From PCC-7336 sp039817825 (GTDB lineage: Bacteria > Cyanobacteriota > Cyanobacteriia > Thermostichales > PCC-7336), in contig JBCBVA010000018.1 of NCBI GenBank assembly GCA_039817825.1, positions 1 to 42,240 of the forward strand: a DNA stretch of 42,240 nt, read 5' to 3'. Below, in pieces: positions 26,616 to 35,623 of this stretch (its first letter is position 1; each line of letters begins with the position of its first letter). The notes beneath the pieces were generated by a model. It was given only the letters and a program-made list of their open reading frames with translations, did no database searches and was not told the origin of the DNA. Position numbers and translations under genes: made by a program.

Positions 26616-26885
26616 CCATCGATTGAGTCTATTCAACCGGCAGTCAAATGTCGCGGTCCCGAATATCTCCGGATTATTTACGGCCCCGAATACTCCCTCC
26701 CCGAGCATTTGGAGCGACTGCGCAAGCGTGGATTGTCCACCAAGCGATCGCTAACATTGCGGGAATTCACCTTAGGCCTGGAAGCATTAGAGCGGTTTAT
26801 AGAACGGGCACCACTCAGACAAGTGCATGAATGTGTATTCGGTGTTTTGGCGCTAGAAAGCGAGCCTGTCGATCCGCGCCTATAA
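26616..26885 (+). pseudogene. C-terminal remnant of polynucleotide kinase-phosphatase (bacterial Pnkp)
   Basis: The frame after the stop at 26613-26615 encodes about 90 residues, including VKCRGPEYLRIIYGPEYSLP, LERLRKRGL, LREFTLGLEALERF, RQVHECVFGVLALE and a terminal EPVDPRL. I recognise this as the C-terminal end of the ligase-like module of bacterial Pnkp, an RNA repair enzyme that also has kinase and phosphatase domains. There is no start codon suited to this frame, and the upstream 750 or so residues are missing. The junction lies about 50 bp from the dispersed repeat, so mobile-element activity probably removed the rest. No Hen1 partner is seen. Confidence 0.8.
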
Positions 26886-27026
26886 ATCACCTATAACAGT
26901 CTGCAAATCGGTAAGGAGATTTTTGAATCGTCTTTCCTTGTTCCCGAATAACAAGCTTATTGGTGTCGCTCGACCTTACAGTGATTGGTTACAGCCCCTG
27001 TCTCGAACCGCAAATCTGGAGCCTCA

Positions 27027-27629
27027 ATGGATATCGCCATCCTCGGACAAGTTTTCTTGGGATTGACCTTAGCCGCTACAGCCGGATTGAGAGCCTGGCT
27101 GCCGCTATTAGCCCTCAGCGTCCTGGGACACTTGGACGTAATTCCCCTGAACGAACAATTAGCATGGCTCGCCTCTCCCACTGCCATTGTGGTGCTGGCG
27201 ATCGCCACCGTTTTGGAGATTGCTGCCGACAAAATTCCCGCCGTCGATCACACCATGGATACCCTCGGTGTCGTCATCCGTCCTATTGCCGGAGCACTGG
27301 CAATGAGTGCGGCGATCGCCGATGTCAATCCCTTGATTGCCATTACGTTAGGAATCGCAGCTGGAGGCACTTCAGCAGAAGTTGTGGAACTGAGCAAAGC
27401 CACAACCCGAGTAGTCGCCAATGTCACATCATTTGGAATCGGGGGACGGGCGTTGAGCATCGCTGAGGATGGCTTGGCAATTGGCGGGATTATCCTCGGA
27501 TTGTTAATACCCCTCATCATCGGCTTTTTCGTCGCCGTCTTGACCATCGTCGGCATCCTCAGCCTGCCCAAATTACTCAGAGCCTTCCGTCAACGCCAAC
27601 GCCGTACCCAATCCCCCTCCCCTTCGTAA
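27027..27629 (+). CDS. DUF4126 family membrane protein
   Basis: This 200-residue integral membrane protein has about five or six hydrophobic segments, with the family-typical opening GLTLAATAGLRAWLPLL, then DKIPAVDHTMDTL near 65 and IRPIAGALAMSAAI near 83. DUF4126 has no established function. The ATG at 27027 is chosen because GGAG lies five bases upstream; the frame is open to a TTG at 26985. It lies just downstream of the mobile-element graveyard but appears intact. The basic C-terminal tail (FRQRQRR) suggests a cytoplasmic end. Confidence 0.85.
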   Translation: MDIAILGQVFLGLTLAATAGLRAWLPLLALSVLGHLDVIPLNEQLAWLASPTAIVVLAIATVLEIAADKIPAVDHTMDTLGVVIRPIAGALAMSAAIADVNPLIAITLGIAAGGTSAEVVELSKATTRVVANVTSFGIGGRALSIAEDGLAIGGIILGLLIPLIIGFFVAVLTIVGILSLPKLLRAFRQRQRRTQSPSPS

Positions 27630-28099
27630 CGCTCAGTGCGCGAAATATAGCTTTCGGCAATCAGCAATGGAGAGTTCTCTAGCCATTGTTCTTGACAGAT
27701 CGAGGATTGGAGCCGTCTCCGCACTCCAGCCCCTACAGCGGATTGCCATATCTCAATCTCGCAGACCATACATCGGTTAATACGTAGAACACAGGTCTAT
27801 GCCAGGTTAGTAGACCTAGCAGATGTGGGCACATTGATGGCAGACAATGCGATGGCTCGAACGACCGTTCCTGATATGGAAGAGAGATGCGAGCCACCAG
27901 CGTGTTTTCAATCGCGCTAACGACTCAACAGATATCGTCCAATATCGGAGGTCGTATCGCACTGTCCTAATTGAAATGACCAGTCCCCCCGCAAGACACA
28001 CTCTTACTGAGATAGCCCCCTCTCAAGCTAGTGCACCTCCAGAGCAAGTAGCGAGCTACTCACATCTATCCCGACTACCAGTTACGACGATCCCCCAAC
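27630..28099. other. Intergenic region, no gene seen
   Basis: About 470 bases between the DUF4126 gene and the FHA gene. A frame at 27847-28128 is open but is unlike any family and overlaps the FHA gene start in another phase. No repeat or clear hairpin was found. Confidence 0.4.
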
Positions 28100-28576
28100 A
28101 TGAGAACAATGCAGCAACATCCGATTGACACCACCGCTCAACGCCGTAGAGTCCGTCATATTCTGGTCATTGAAGATAGTTCGGGACGTCGCACCGTTTC
28201 TCTCGAAGCGGCCACCTATTCATTGGGTCGCGACCCCAGTAGCGCGCTGGTGTTGCATTCCAACTATGTCTCCCGCCAGCATGCCATTCTCCTGCGGGTT
28301 CCCGTGCCAGGCGAAGCCAGCCACTTATACCGAATTATTGACGGCAATTCGAAAGGGGAGTTGAGCACCAACGGCATAGCCATCAACGGTAAACGGCAAA
28401 CCTCTTGCGATCTCAAGCACGGCGATCGCATTTTCTTCAGCCGCGATACAACGGCAACCTACTACGTGGCCATTAATTTGTCTGACGACGAGTTTTCTCA
28501 ATATGCCAGCTCGGCAGGATATCGCAGCCTCAAGCTAGAGGTGGAAGACCCATCGCTAACAACATTGGAAGCATAA
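28100..28576 (+). CDS. FHA-domain protein
   Basis: This 158-residue protein is almost entirely one forkhead-associated domain (about residues 25-130), which binds phosphothreonine peptides. The conserved pieces are YSLGRDPSSALVL (about 40-52), the SRQHA turn near 58-62, and the LSTNGIAING loop near 90-99. There is no kinase or enzymatic domain, so it probably acts as an adaptor in Ser/Thr phosphosignalling or in surface-structure assembly. A second in-frame ATG lies three codons in. No phosphorylation partner is next to it; the downstream gene is a mannosyltransferase 134 bp away on the same strand. Confidence 0.88.
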   Translation: MRTMQQHPIDTTAQRRRVRHILVIEDSSGRRTVSLEAATYSLGRDPSSALVLHSNYVSRQHAILLRVPVPGEASHLYRIIDGNSKGELSTNGIAINGKRQTSCDLKHGDRIFFSRDTTATYYVAINLSDDEFSQYASSAGYRSLKLEVEDPSLTTLEA

Positions 28577-28710
28577 ACGAGTTGGCTGATATCGCGCGTT
28601 AATCCCAAACCACTGTAAGGTCGAAAGGCATCAGAATGTCCTAGCCCTGACAGTGCAAGACGACAGACAGGGTGCAATTCCAACGCTTCACATTCGAGTG
28701 AATTCACCTC

Positions 28711-30147
28711 GTGACAGTTGTTCCCCCTCATTCACGTCTCCAACAATCCCCGCCCGCACGAGATCGGCGACTGATACTGGGCATGGTGGCGGTGTGGGCG
28801 ATCGCCTTAGGCATGCGGCTGTGGCGGTTGGGGGCATTGGAGCCTCCTGTCTTTGACGAAGTTTATTTTCCAGTTTTTGCCCAAAATTATCTGGACGGCA
28901 TCGTCCCGTTTGATGTCCATCCCCCTCTGGGAAAATACGAAATTGCACTGGGGATACTGGCCTTTGGCCCCACTCCACTAGGAATGCGAATTTCCACCGC
29001 CCTAGCCGGTTCGCTGATCCCTGTTGCTGCGGCAGGGCTCGTCTACCAGCTTACCGATCGAGCCCGCCTGGCGCGGGTTGCGGGTTGCCTCATGCTGGTG
29101 GAGGGTCTGTGTTTAGTGGAGTCCCGATTTGGCTTGATGAATGTCTGGTTGGTGCTGTTTGGACTGACCGCTCAAATTTACGCCATCGCAGGCTTACGGG
29201 CTCGTGGCTGGAAACGAACGGGATTGCTAGCCGGTTGCGGTGCGTTACTTGGCGCTAGCGTATCGGTGAAGTGGAGCGGACTGGGATATGCGCTGGGTTT
29301 GGGAGGCATGGGGATAGTTGCGGTGGGAACTCATCTAGTCCTACAGCAGTGGGGGCTGTCGGGGAGGGAGGCTTCGCAGGTTCTGAAGCAGCGGTTAGGA
29401 GTCTGGGGTCGGGTGCGATCGTTGCACTGGTGGCAGTATGTTTTCTGCTTGGGAGTCATCCCACTATCGGTCTACGTCATCCAGTGGCTACCTCATATCT
29501 GGCTACTGGCCAAAGCCCCCCCAGACTCGACCGGAGCGTTCTCAACCAACACGCTTTCGATCTCAACATTTGCCCAGCAGCTTGCAGACATTCACAGTCA
29601 GATGTTGGGCGGCCATGCCAATGCAACGCCCCCTACAGCAGGCGGAGATCCCGTTCATCCCTATTGCTCTACTTGGTGGTCTTGGCCATTCCTAGGTCGC
29701 CCGATTGCCTATTTTTTTCAGGATGATGGAAATCTCTGGCGCGCAATTTACGCACTGGGCAATCCCGTGTTGTGGTGGAGTTCAACGGTAGCGATCGCCA
29801 GTCTGTGGGTTAGCAATGTCAGGACATCGAATGGGGTCTCGCTGTACCTGGTGATTAGCTACATTGCCAACTGGCTACCTTGGGCGCTCGTGGGGCGCTG
29901 TATTTTCCTGTATCACTACATGGGCTCGTTGGTGTTTAGCGTATTGGCGCTGGCGCTGATATTGGAACGCTGGCTGTATCATCCCCGCCACCTACACCGC
30001 TGGCTGGGCTGGAATCTGGCGATCGCCATCCTAGGATGCGCCATCTTCTTTGCCCCCCTATGGCTGGGGCTACCATTATCCCCAGACGCCCTCTATCGAC
30101 GCTTGTGGTTCCAGGGTCGCTGGCTACTGGAATTTAACTGGATATAG
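28711..30147 (+). CDS. PMT-type (GT39) phospholipid-dependent mannosyltransferase
   Basis: This 478-residue membrane glycosyltransferase transfers mannose from a polyprenyl-phosphate carrier to exported proteins. About ten hydrophobic helices are present. The first extracytoplasmic loop has FDEVYFP near residue 48, with the catalytic Asp-Glu pair, and VHPPLGK near 70. VSVKWSGLGYALGLG lies near 185, and the C-terminal WALVGRCIFLYHYMG near 390 is typical of the PMT C-terminal domain. The start appears to be GTG 28711; no ATG fits the N terminus before the first helix. It converges on purA with 62 bp between stops. Acceptor proteins are unknown. Confidence 0.9.
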   Translation: MTVVPPHSRLQQSPPARDRRLILGMVAVWAIALGMRLWRLGALEPPVFDEVYFPVFAQNYLDGIVPFDVHPPLGKYEIALGILAFGPTPLGMRISTALAGSLIPVAAAGLVYQLTDRARLARVAGCLMLVEGLCLVESRFGLMNVWLVLFGLTAQIYAIAGLRARGWKRTGLLAGCGALLGASVSVKWSGLGYALGLGGMGIVAVGTHLVLQQWGLSGREASQVLKQRLGVWGRVRSLHWWQYVFCLGVIPLSVYVIQWLPHIWLLAKAPPDSTGAFSTNTLSISTFAQQLADIHSQMLGGHANATPPTAGGDPVHPYCSTWWSWPFLGRPIAYFFQDDGNLWRAIYALGNPVLWWSSTVAIASLWVSNVRTSNGVSLYLVISYIANWLPWALVGRCIFLYHYMGSLVFSVLALALILERWLYHPRHLHRWLGWNLAIAILGCAIFFAPLWLGLPLSPDALYRRLWFQGRWLLEFNWI

Positions 30148-30209
30148 GGTATCGGGGTGGTAATGTCCCACGGTCAGACCATCGCAGCTCAAGAACTGGT
30201 CAGCTCACG

Positions 30210-31577
30210 CTACACCGTTTCAACAGACGCACTTGGACTGAGGGCGTGATTGCCGTTATGACCGCTCTCGTAACGCAGGGCCCGCTTGGGGCCGTGGATA
30301 GGATCTTCAACAATGATGGTCTGGTCGCGGCTTGCTCCCAAAGACACGATCGCGATCGGCACATCCATTAATTGGGCTAAGAACTTGAGATAGTCGTAGG
30401 CTGCCGGAGGCAAGTCATCGATAGAGCGGCAGTGACTGGTGGGGGTGCGCCAACCGGGCAGGGTTTCGTAAATGGGGGTGCACTGGGCAAACACGTTGGC
30501 GTTGCTGGGGAAATGCTCTACCCGTTCGCCGTTGTAGTCGTAGGCGACGCACACCTTGATCTCGTCTACGTCATCCAGCACATCTAACTTGGTCACGGCT
30601 AGACAATCTAGTCCATTCACCCGCACGGCATAGCGACCGATCACGGCATCGAACCAGCCACAGCGTCGCTGACGACCGGTAGTGGTGCCAAATTCTGCGC
30701 CAACCTTGCACAAATGATTGCCCCACTCGTCCATGAGTTCCGTCGGGAAAGGGCCTTCGCCAACACGAGTTGTGTAGGCTTTGGCAACTCCAATCACCCG
30801 ATCGACAGTGGTGGGACCAACTCCAGCACCGATGCAAGCACCGCCAGCAATTGGATGAGACGACGTAACGTAAGGGTAAGTCCCGTAATCGAGATCGAGT
30901 AGTGTTCCCTGGGCCCCTTCAAACAAAATATTCTTGCGTTCGGCGATCGCTTCACTCAGCTTGATGCCCACATCGGTGACGTAAGGCTTCAAGCGTTCCG
31001 CATACTCTAAATATTCCTCAATCACCGCCTCCGGATCCAGCGGTTCGAGGCCGTACATCTTCTCCAACAAGACATTCTTGTACGGAATCGCCCAATTAAG
31101 GCGCTCGCGCAGGCTGTCTGGAGCCATCAAATCCAGAATGCGAATGCCGGTACGCTCGGATTTATCAGCGTACGTCGGGCCAATACCACGACCGGTCGTC
31201 CCGATCTTGAGATCGCCTTTGCGATCCTCCTCTGCACCGTCAATCAGGCGGTGGTAAGGCATAGTGACGTGAGCAGTTTCAGCAATAAATAAATTGCTGG
31301 TGGATACACCCAGAGTATGGAGCTGGTCGATTTCTCCGAGCAGAACCTTTGGATCGATGACAGTACCGCTGGCGATCGCGCATTGCTTGTCAGGATAAAG
31401 AATTCCGGACGGGATCAAATGTAGCTTGAATGTCTGGTCATTCACGACCACCGTATGTCCTGCATTCACTCCCCCCTGATAGCGAACAACAACATCGGCA
31501 TTTTCGCTCAGGAGGTCGGTGATCTTGCCTTTACCCTCGTCACCCCACTGGGCGCCGATTACAACTACATTGGCCAA
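30210..31577 (-). CDS. purA: Adenylosuccinate synthetase
   Basis: PurA joins IMP and aspartate with GTP hydrolysis, the first step from IMP to AMP. The 455-residue protein carries the N-terminal P-loop GAQWGDEGKGK (8-18), NAGHTV near 38-43, the IMP loop GTTGRGIGPTYADK near 127-140, and the GTP-specificity motif VTKLDVLD near 330. The family start MANVVVIG falls on a TTG codon at 31577, with GGAGAG about ten bases upstream, so TTG is the likely start. The C-terminal 20 residues beyond the usual end (ESGHNGNHALSPSASVETV) are an extension. Confidence 0.97.
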   Translation of the reverse strand: MANVVVIGAQWGDEGKGKITDLLSENADVVVRYQGGVNAGHTVVVNDQTFKLHLIPSGILYPDKQCAIASGTVIDPKVLLGEIDQLHTLGVSTSNLFIAETAHVTMPYHRLIDGAEEDRKGDLKIGTTGRGIGPTYADKSERTGIRILDLMAPDSLRERLNWAIPYKNVLLEKMYGLEPLDPEAVIEEYLEYAERLKPYVTDVGIKLSEAIAERKNILFEGAQGTLLDLDYGTYPYVTSSHPIAGGACIGAGVGPTTVDRVIGVAKAYTTRVGEGPFPTELMDEWGNHLCKVGAEFGTTTGRQRRCGWFDAVIGRYAVRVNGLDCLAVTKLDVLDDVDEIKVCVAYDYNGERVEHFPSNANVFAQCTPIYETLPGWRTPTSHCRSIDDLPPAAYDYLKFLAQLMDVPIAIVSLGASRDQTIIVEDPIHGPKRALRYESGHNGNHALSPSASVETV

Positions 31578-31859
31578 AGCTTTTCTGCTCTCCAGGTTTT
31601 ACAGTCCAACTTAAAGGTTCCCTCTTACCAGCCGACTGTCACCATCCGCTACTGAGGGTATCCACAAGACGCGAGTAGTAAGCTTAACAGCGCGTAAAAA
31701 AAGCTGTCAAATACGTCCCACACAAATATTTAGAAACCTTGAGGCTGCATGTCGGCAGGAGATGTCTGGCCAGAACAAAAGCGCTCTCCACTCCCTGTCA
31801 GACACCCACTCCGTAGAGGATTTTTTACCCTCAAGGTCTCCTAGTTCAACAGTTCTGGC

Positions 31860-32363
31860 CTATTTAATATCGAGCAACTCAACATCAAACGTCAGAGTAG
31901 CATTCGGAGGAATAACGCCACCCGCACCGCGGGAGCCATAGCCCAACTCGGCCGGAATAATGAGCTGGCGCTTGCCCCCCACTTTCATGGTGGCCACTCC
32001 TTCATCCCATCCTTTAATCACCTGACCAATTCCGATGGTGAATTCGAACGGGCGGTTGCGCTGGACGGAACTATCAAACACGGAGCCGTCGTCCAGCTTG
32101 CCAGTGTAATGAACGACAACCGTCTGGCCCGATTCTGGGCTTACGCCAGTCCCTTCTTCGATATCGATGTACTGGAGACCGGAATCAGTAGTAATCACAG
32201 GTTCTGTAGGGGTAGAAGACTCAGCAGCGTTTTGAGCAATTAGGGTGGTATCCATCAAACTAGTAGCCAGACTGCTAGCCAGAGCGGAACTACTCGAAAA
32301 TGACATGCATAGCAGTGTTGCGCTTAGGCACAGAGCAACGCACAGATTGAGGAAACGCTTCAT
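31860..32363 (-). CDS. FKBP-type peptidyl-prolyl isomerase, exported
   Basis: This 167-residue protein has a signal peptide (MKRFLNLCVALCLSATLL..., cleaved after about residue 30), a Thr/Ser/Pro-rich linker, and one FKBP domain (about 60-167). The domain has VVVHYTGKLDDGSVFDSS, the active-site IGQVIKGWDEGV, and GYGSRGAGGVIPPNATL near the end. It should assist folding of proteins in the periplasm or thylakoid lumen. The ATG at 32363 is preferred to a TTG four codons upstream. It lies on the same strand as purA but 282 bp away. Confidence 0.93.
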   Translation of the reverse strand: MKRFLNLCVALCLSATLLCMSFSSSSALASSLATSLMDTTLIAQNAAESSTPTEPVITTDSGLQYIDIEEGTGVSPESGQTVVVHYTGKLDDGSVFDSSVQRNRPFEFTIGIGQVIKGWDEGVATMKVGGKRQLIIPAELGYGSRGAGGVIPPNATLTFDVELLDIK

Positions 32364-32522
32364 GGATACGCTCAAATGAAAAACGCTGATGGAGCGAACG
32401 GGTGTTACAAGCTTGCCAAGAATTAGCTGTTAGCTCAAAACCCACGAACATTCCGCATGTCAGTATACTGCGATCGCACCCATTACAAAGAAATTCAATA
32501 TCTCTCAAGACATTCAGCATTT

Positions 32523-32623
32523 CTGAAGGTGTGGCAGTGGCTACACCACTGCGGACAGTTCAGCTACGTCCCTCCCTGACTAAGCACAGAAACCTCTGTC
32601 CTAACGGAAAGGTAAACACTATA
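32523..32623. repeat. Palindromic dispersed repeat, copy 2
   Basis: This block matches 26460-26561 in order and spacing: hairpin GCAGTGG-N5-CCACTGC (32534-32552), CAGCTACGT, a CAGA/TCTG inner hairpin, GTCCTAAC and AAACACTATA. The loop and internal bases have diverged, so the copies are not recent. It sits between the FKBP gene and the EF-G gene. No ORF of matching phase is shared by both copies. Confidence 0.75.
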
Positions 32624-32642
32624 TTTGAGCCCCCTTTTGATA

Positions 32643-32686
32643 GAACAAGAGTCCCCACTGTCTTTAGATAGCGGGGACTCTTGTTC
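32643..32686. terminator. 14-bp perfect hairpin downstream of the EF-G gene
   Basis: GAACAAGAGTCCCC (32643-32656) is the exact complement of 32673-32686, with a 16-base loop. It lies about 50 bases after the EF-G stop codon and could end that transcript. There is no long T run on either side, so it may instead be a processing or repeat-derived structure. Confidence 0.5.
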
Positions 32687-32734
32687 GTTATTTCCTGCTT
32701 GGCAATCTGCCTTCTGAAGACAGTATCAATTGGA

Positions 32735-34819
32735 CTACTTAGCTTCTTGACGCTCTTTGGCTTCCGCAATCACTACATCTGCCACGTTCTTGGGGCAAGA
32801 AGCATAGTTAGAGAAAGCCATCGAGAACTGCCCACGGCCAGAGGTCATGGTACGCAGATCACCGATATAGCCAAACATTTCACTCAGAGGCACATCAGCC
32901 TTGATGCGAGCACCGGTGGGAGTCGCGTCCTGAGACTTGATCATGCCTCGACGGCGATTGAGGTCGCCAATCACATCACCCACATAATCATCGGGGGTAA
33001 ACACATCAACGTTCATGATGGGCTCCAGCAACTCGGGGCCAGCCTTAGGAACGCTCTGGCGGTAAGCAGCGCGAGCAGCCGTCTCGAATGCCACAGCGGA
33101 GGAGTCAACCGGGTGGTAGCCACCGTCCATCAAAGTAACTTTCATGTCTACGCAGGGGAACCCGGCCAAGACGCCTTTGCCGAGACTGGTGCCGAATCCT
33201 TTTTCAACGGCAGGCCAGAATTCGCGAGGCACGTTACCACCGGTTACCTTCGACTCGAAGGTATAGCCGCTGCCAGGTTCACCTGGCTCGATCGTGTAGT
33301 CGATCTTGCCAAACTGACCGGCACCACCGGTTTGCTTCTTGTGGGTGTAGCTGTCGGAGATCAGCTTGGTGATGGACTCGCGGTAAGCCACCTGAGGCTT
33401 GCCCACTTCCACTTCCACACCGTGAGTACGCTTGAGGATGTCCACCTTAATGTCGAGGTGAAGTTCACCCATCCCCTTCATGATCACTTCGTTGGTTTCC
33501 TGGTCGGTCTCTACTTGGAATGAGGGATCTTCCTGAACCATCTTGCTCAAGGCCATGCCCATCTTCTCGGAGTCGCCCTTCTTCTTCGGGGCAACCGCGA
33601 TGGAGATCACCGGGTCGGGGAACACCATCGGTTCCAACACAGCCGGCTCGTTCGGGTCGCAGAGGGTGTGACCGGTTTGAACCGTTTTCATGCCGATGAT
33701 GGCAACAATATCACCGGCTTGAGCGGTGTCGATCTCTTCGCGGGAATCGGCGTGCATTTCCACCAGGCGGCTGACGCGCTCCTTCTTGCCAGTAGCGCTG
33801 TTCAGGATCGTGTCACCCTTAGAGACTTTACCGGAGTAAATGCGGGTGAAGGTCAGAGCGCCGAAGCGATCGTCCATAATCTTGAACGCCAGCGCGCGTA
33901 GAGGTTTCTCGGGGTCAACGTAGGCCAAGTTGCCGGTCTCGTTACCTTCCAGATCGACCTCGGGCTGAGGCTTCACTTCGACAGGGCTGGGGAGGTAGTC
34001 AACTACTGCATCCAGAACGAGCTGAACGCCCTTGTTCTTGAAAGAAGAACCACAGTAGGTGGGGAAGAAGTCCAATTCGCGGGTGCCTTTGCGGATACAG
34101 AATTTAATCTCGTCAATGGTGAGATCTTCACCTTCGAGATACTTCTCCATCAGGTCGTCGTCTTGCTCGACCGCTGTCTCGATCAGCTTCTCGCGCCACT
34201 CGGCGACGTCATCCACCATATCCGCAGGAACATCTTCAATGGTGTAGTTTTCAGGCTTGCCGGTTTCATCCCAAACCCAAGCCTTCTCGGTCAACAGATC
34301 GACCACACCGACAAAGTCATTTTCGATACCGATAGGCAGCACCATAACCAAAGGCTTGGCCGCCAACACATCCTCTACCTGCTTAACTACGCGGTAGAAA
34401 TCGGCCCCCGTGCGGTCTAACTTGTTGACGTAGATGATGCGAGCAACTTCGGACTCATTTGCATAACGCCAATTGGTCTCGGATTGGGGCTCAACACCGC
34501 CGGAGCCACAAAATACACCGACGCCGCCATCAAGAACCTTCAGGGAACGGTACACCTCGATGGTGAAGTCTACGTGACCGGGGGTATCAATAATGTTGAG
34601 CTGGTGCTCTTTCCAAAAACACGAGGTAGCAGCGGACTGAATGGTAATGCCGCGCTCCTGTTCCTGCTCCATAAAGTCAGTGGTGGCCGCCCCGTCGTGC
34701 ACTTCACCAATCTTGTGAATCTTACCGGTGAGGTTGAGGATGCGTTCGGTCGTGGTCGTCTTGCCCGCGTCCACGTGAGCGAAGATACCAATATTGCGAT
34801 AGCTGGAAAGGTCTTTCAT
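32735..34819 (-). CDS. fusA: Elongation factor G, second-type paralogue
   Basis: This 694-residue GTPase drives ribosomal translocation or ribosome recycling. The G motifs are AHVDAGKTTT (14-23), RGITI near 60, DTPGHVDF near 80, NKLD near 135, and a GSSFKNKG segment near 260. Domains II-V follow, with GMGELHLDI in domain III and a GGYHPVDSS segment in domain IV. The opening MKDLSSYRNIGIFAHVDAGK and the solitary location, away from rpsL-rpsG-tuf, suggest the second EF-G seen in many cyanobacteria and proteobacteria rather than the str-operon copy. That distinction is inference. An AGAG-type site precedes the ATG. Confidence 0.93.
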   Translation of the reverse strand: MKDLSSYRNIGIFAHVDAGKTTTTERILNLTGKIHKIGEVHDGAATTDFMEQEQERGITIQSAATSCFWKEHQLNIIDTPGHVDFTIEVYRSLKVLDGGVGVFCGSGGVEPQSETNWRYANESEVARIIYVNKLDRTGADFYRVVKQVEDVLAAKPLVMVLPIGIENDFVGVVDLLTEKAWVWDETGKPENYTIEDVPADMVDDVAEWREKLIETAVEQDDDLMEKYLEGEDLTIDEIKFCIRKGTRELDFFPTYCGSSFKNKGVQLVLDAVVDYLPSPVEVKPQPEVDLEGNETGNLAYVDPEKPLRALAFKIMDDRFGALTFTRIYSGKVSKGDTILNSATGKKERVSRLVEMHADSREEIDTAQAGDIVAIIGMKTVQTGHTLCDPNEPAVLEPMVFPDPVISIAVAPKKKGDSEKMGMALSKMVQEDPSFQVETDQETNEVIMKGMGELHLDIKVDILKRTHGVEVEVGKPQVAYRESITKLISDSYTHKKQTGGAGQFGKIDYTIEPGEPGSGYTFESKVTGGNVPREFWPAVEKGFGTSLGKGVLAGFPCVDMKVTLMDGGYHPVDSSAVAFETAARAAYRQSVPKAGPELLEPIMNVDVFTPDDYVGDVIGDLNRRRGMIKSQDATPTGARIKADVPLSEMFGYIGDLRTMTSGRGQFSMAFSNYASCPKNVADVVIAEAKERQEAK

Positions 34820-35623
34820 CTTGATTCTCTAAGTGTCTGTGCTACTTACCTATTGGCGACCACCATCAGGTGCGACGGGGGGCTGAACTAGAATCCCACA
34901 ATTGCAGCGCAAAATGTATTGCGCAGTAAAAGTCTGCGTCGATCGCAGACCCAAACCTTGCCACCTAGCGATGCAGAAGAATACGTTCTCAAGCACCCAC
35001 AGCAATATTGCCCAAACAGCAACATTGCTGATTGTAAAGCAATTCGGATGGACTTCCATTGTAGAGGTGGACGGAAGGCTGACAATCCTTTCGGCTATTT
35101 TAATAATTTTCGGGAGCGAGAGGTATTCGAACATCCCACATAGAGTGGAGTAATTTACAGTGACAGCTCTGTTGCAATCCCCCCCTTTGTTCTCAAACGC
35201 TCAATTCAGGTCTGCGAGGAAACCCTTTCTTTCAGACAAGATTACGATAGCCGCATCCCAATCGCGGGATCGTCCCCTACACCGTCATGATGGTCTTACT
35301 CTCTGTCATGCTTGCTGCACTTTATGTGTAGAGTGACGCTTGCTAATACGGCAGAGCTGACGCATCTCCGTAGATTGGAACAGAACCTCCCATCCCAAAA
35401 ATTGCGCGCTTCTGAGCACTGCTGGCGGCGGGCCTTTTAGTGTAAAAATGAACAGATTGCCGATTTGGGACTTTTCCGGGCGGAGGCTCACCAACGAACG
35501 CTCGTTCGAATTCTCCTGGCAAATACCTTCCCTTCGGCAAACGCCGGCCACGGACAGATGGTGGTCTCATGGGCGATCGCTCGCAGGCACAATCGCGTCG
35601 TAGATGTTAAGGATAGCCAGTCA
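34820..35623. other. Long divergent intergenic region
   Basis: About 800 bases between the divergent EF-G and sulfotransferase genes. A hairpin GTCTGCG-N5-CGCAGAC lies at 34932-34950, in the likely EF-G leader. Short frames on both strands lack family likeness. The sulfotransferase frame is open back to 35465, but the conserved protein begins at 35624. Promoters for both genes must lie here, though none is convincing by eye. Confidence 0.4.

Noticed and set aside
27847..28128. 93-codon frame upstream of the FHA gene
   Set aside because: It has no likeness to known proteins, no ribosome site, and overlaps the FHA start in another phase.
32681..33523. 280-codon plus-strand frame opposite EF-G
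   Set aside because: It is antisense shadow of a highly conserved GTPase gene; composition follows from the EF-G codons.
35343..35570. 75-codon minus-strand frame before the sulfotransferase gene
   Set aside because: It has no recognisable family, no ribosome site and overlaps an open region of the other strand; kept as intergenic.
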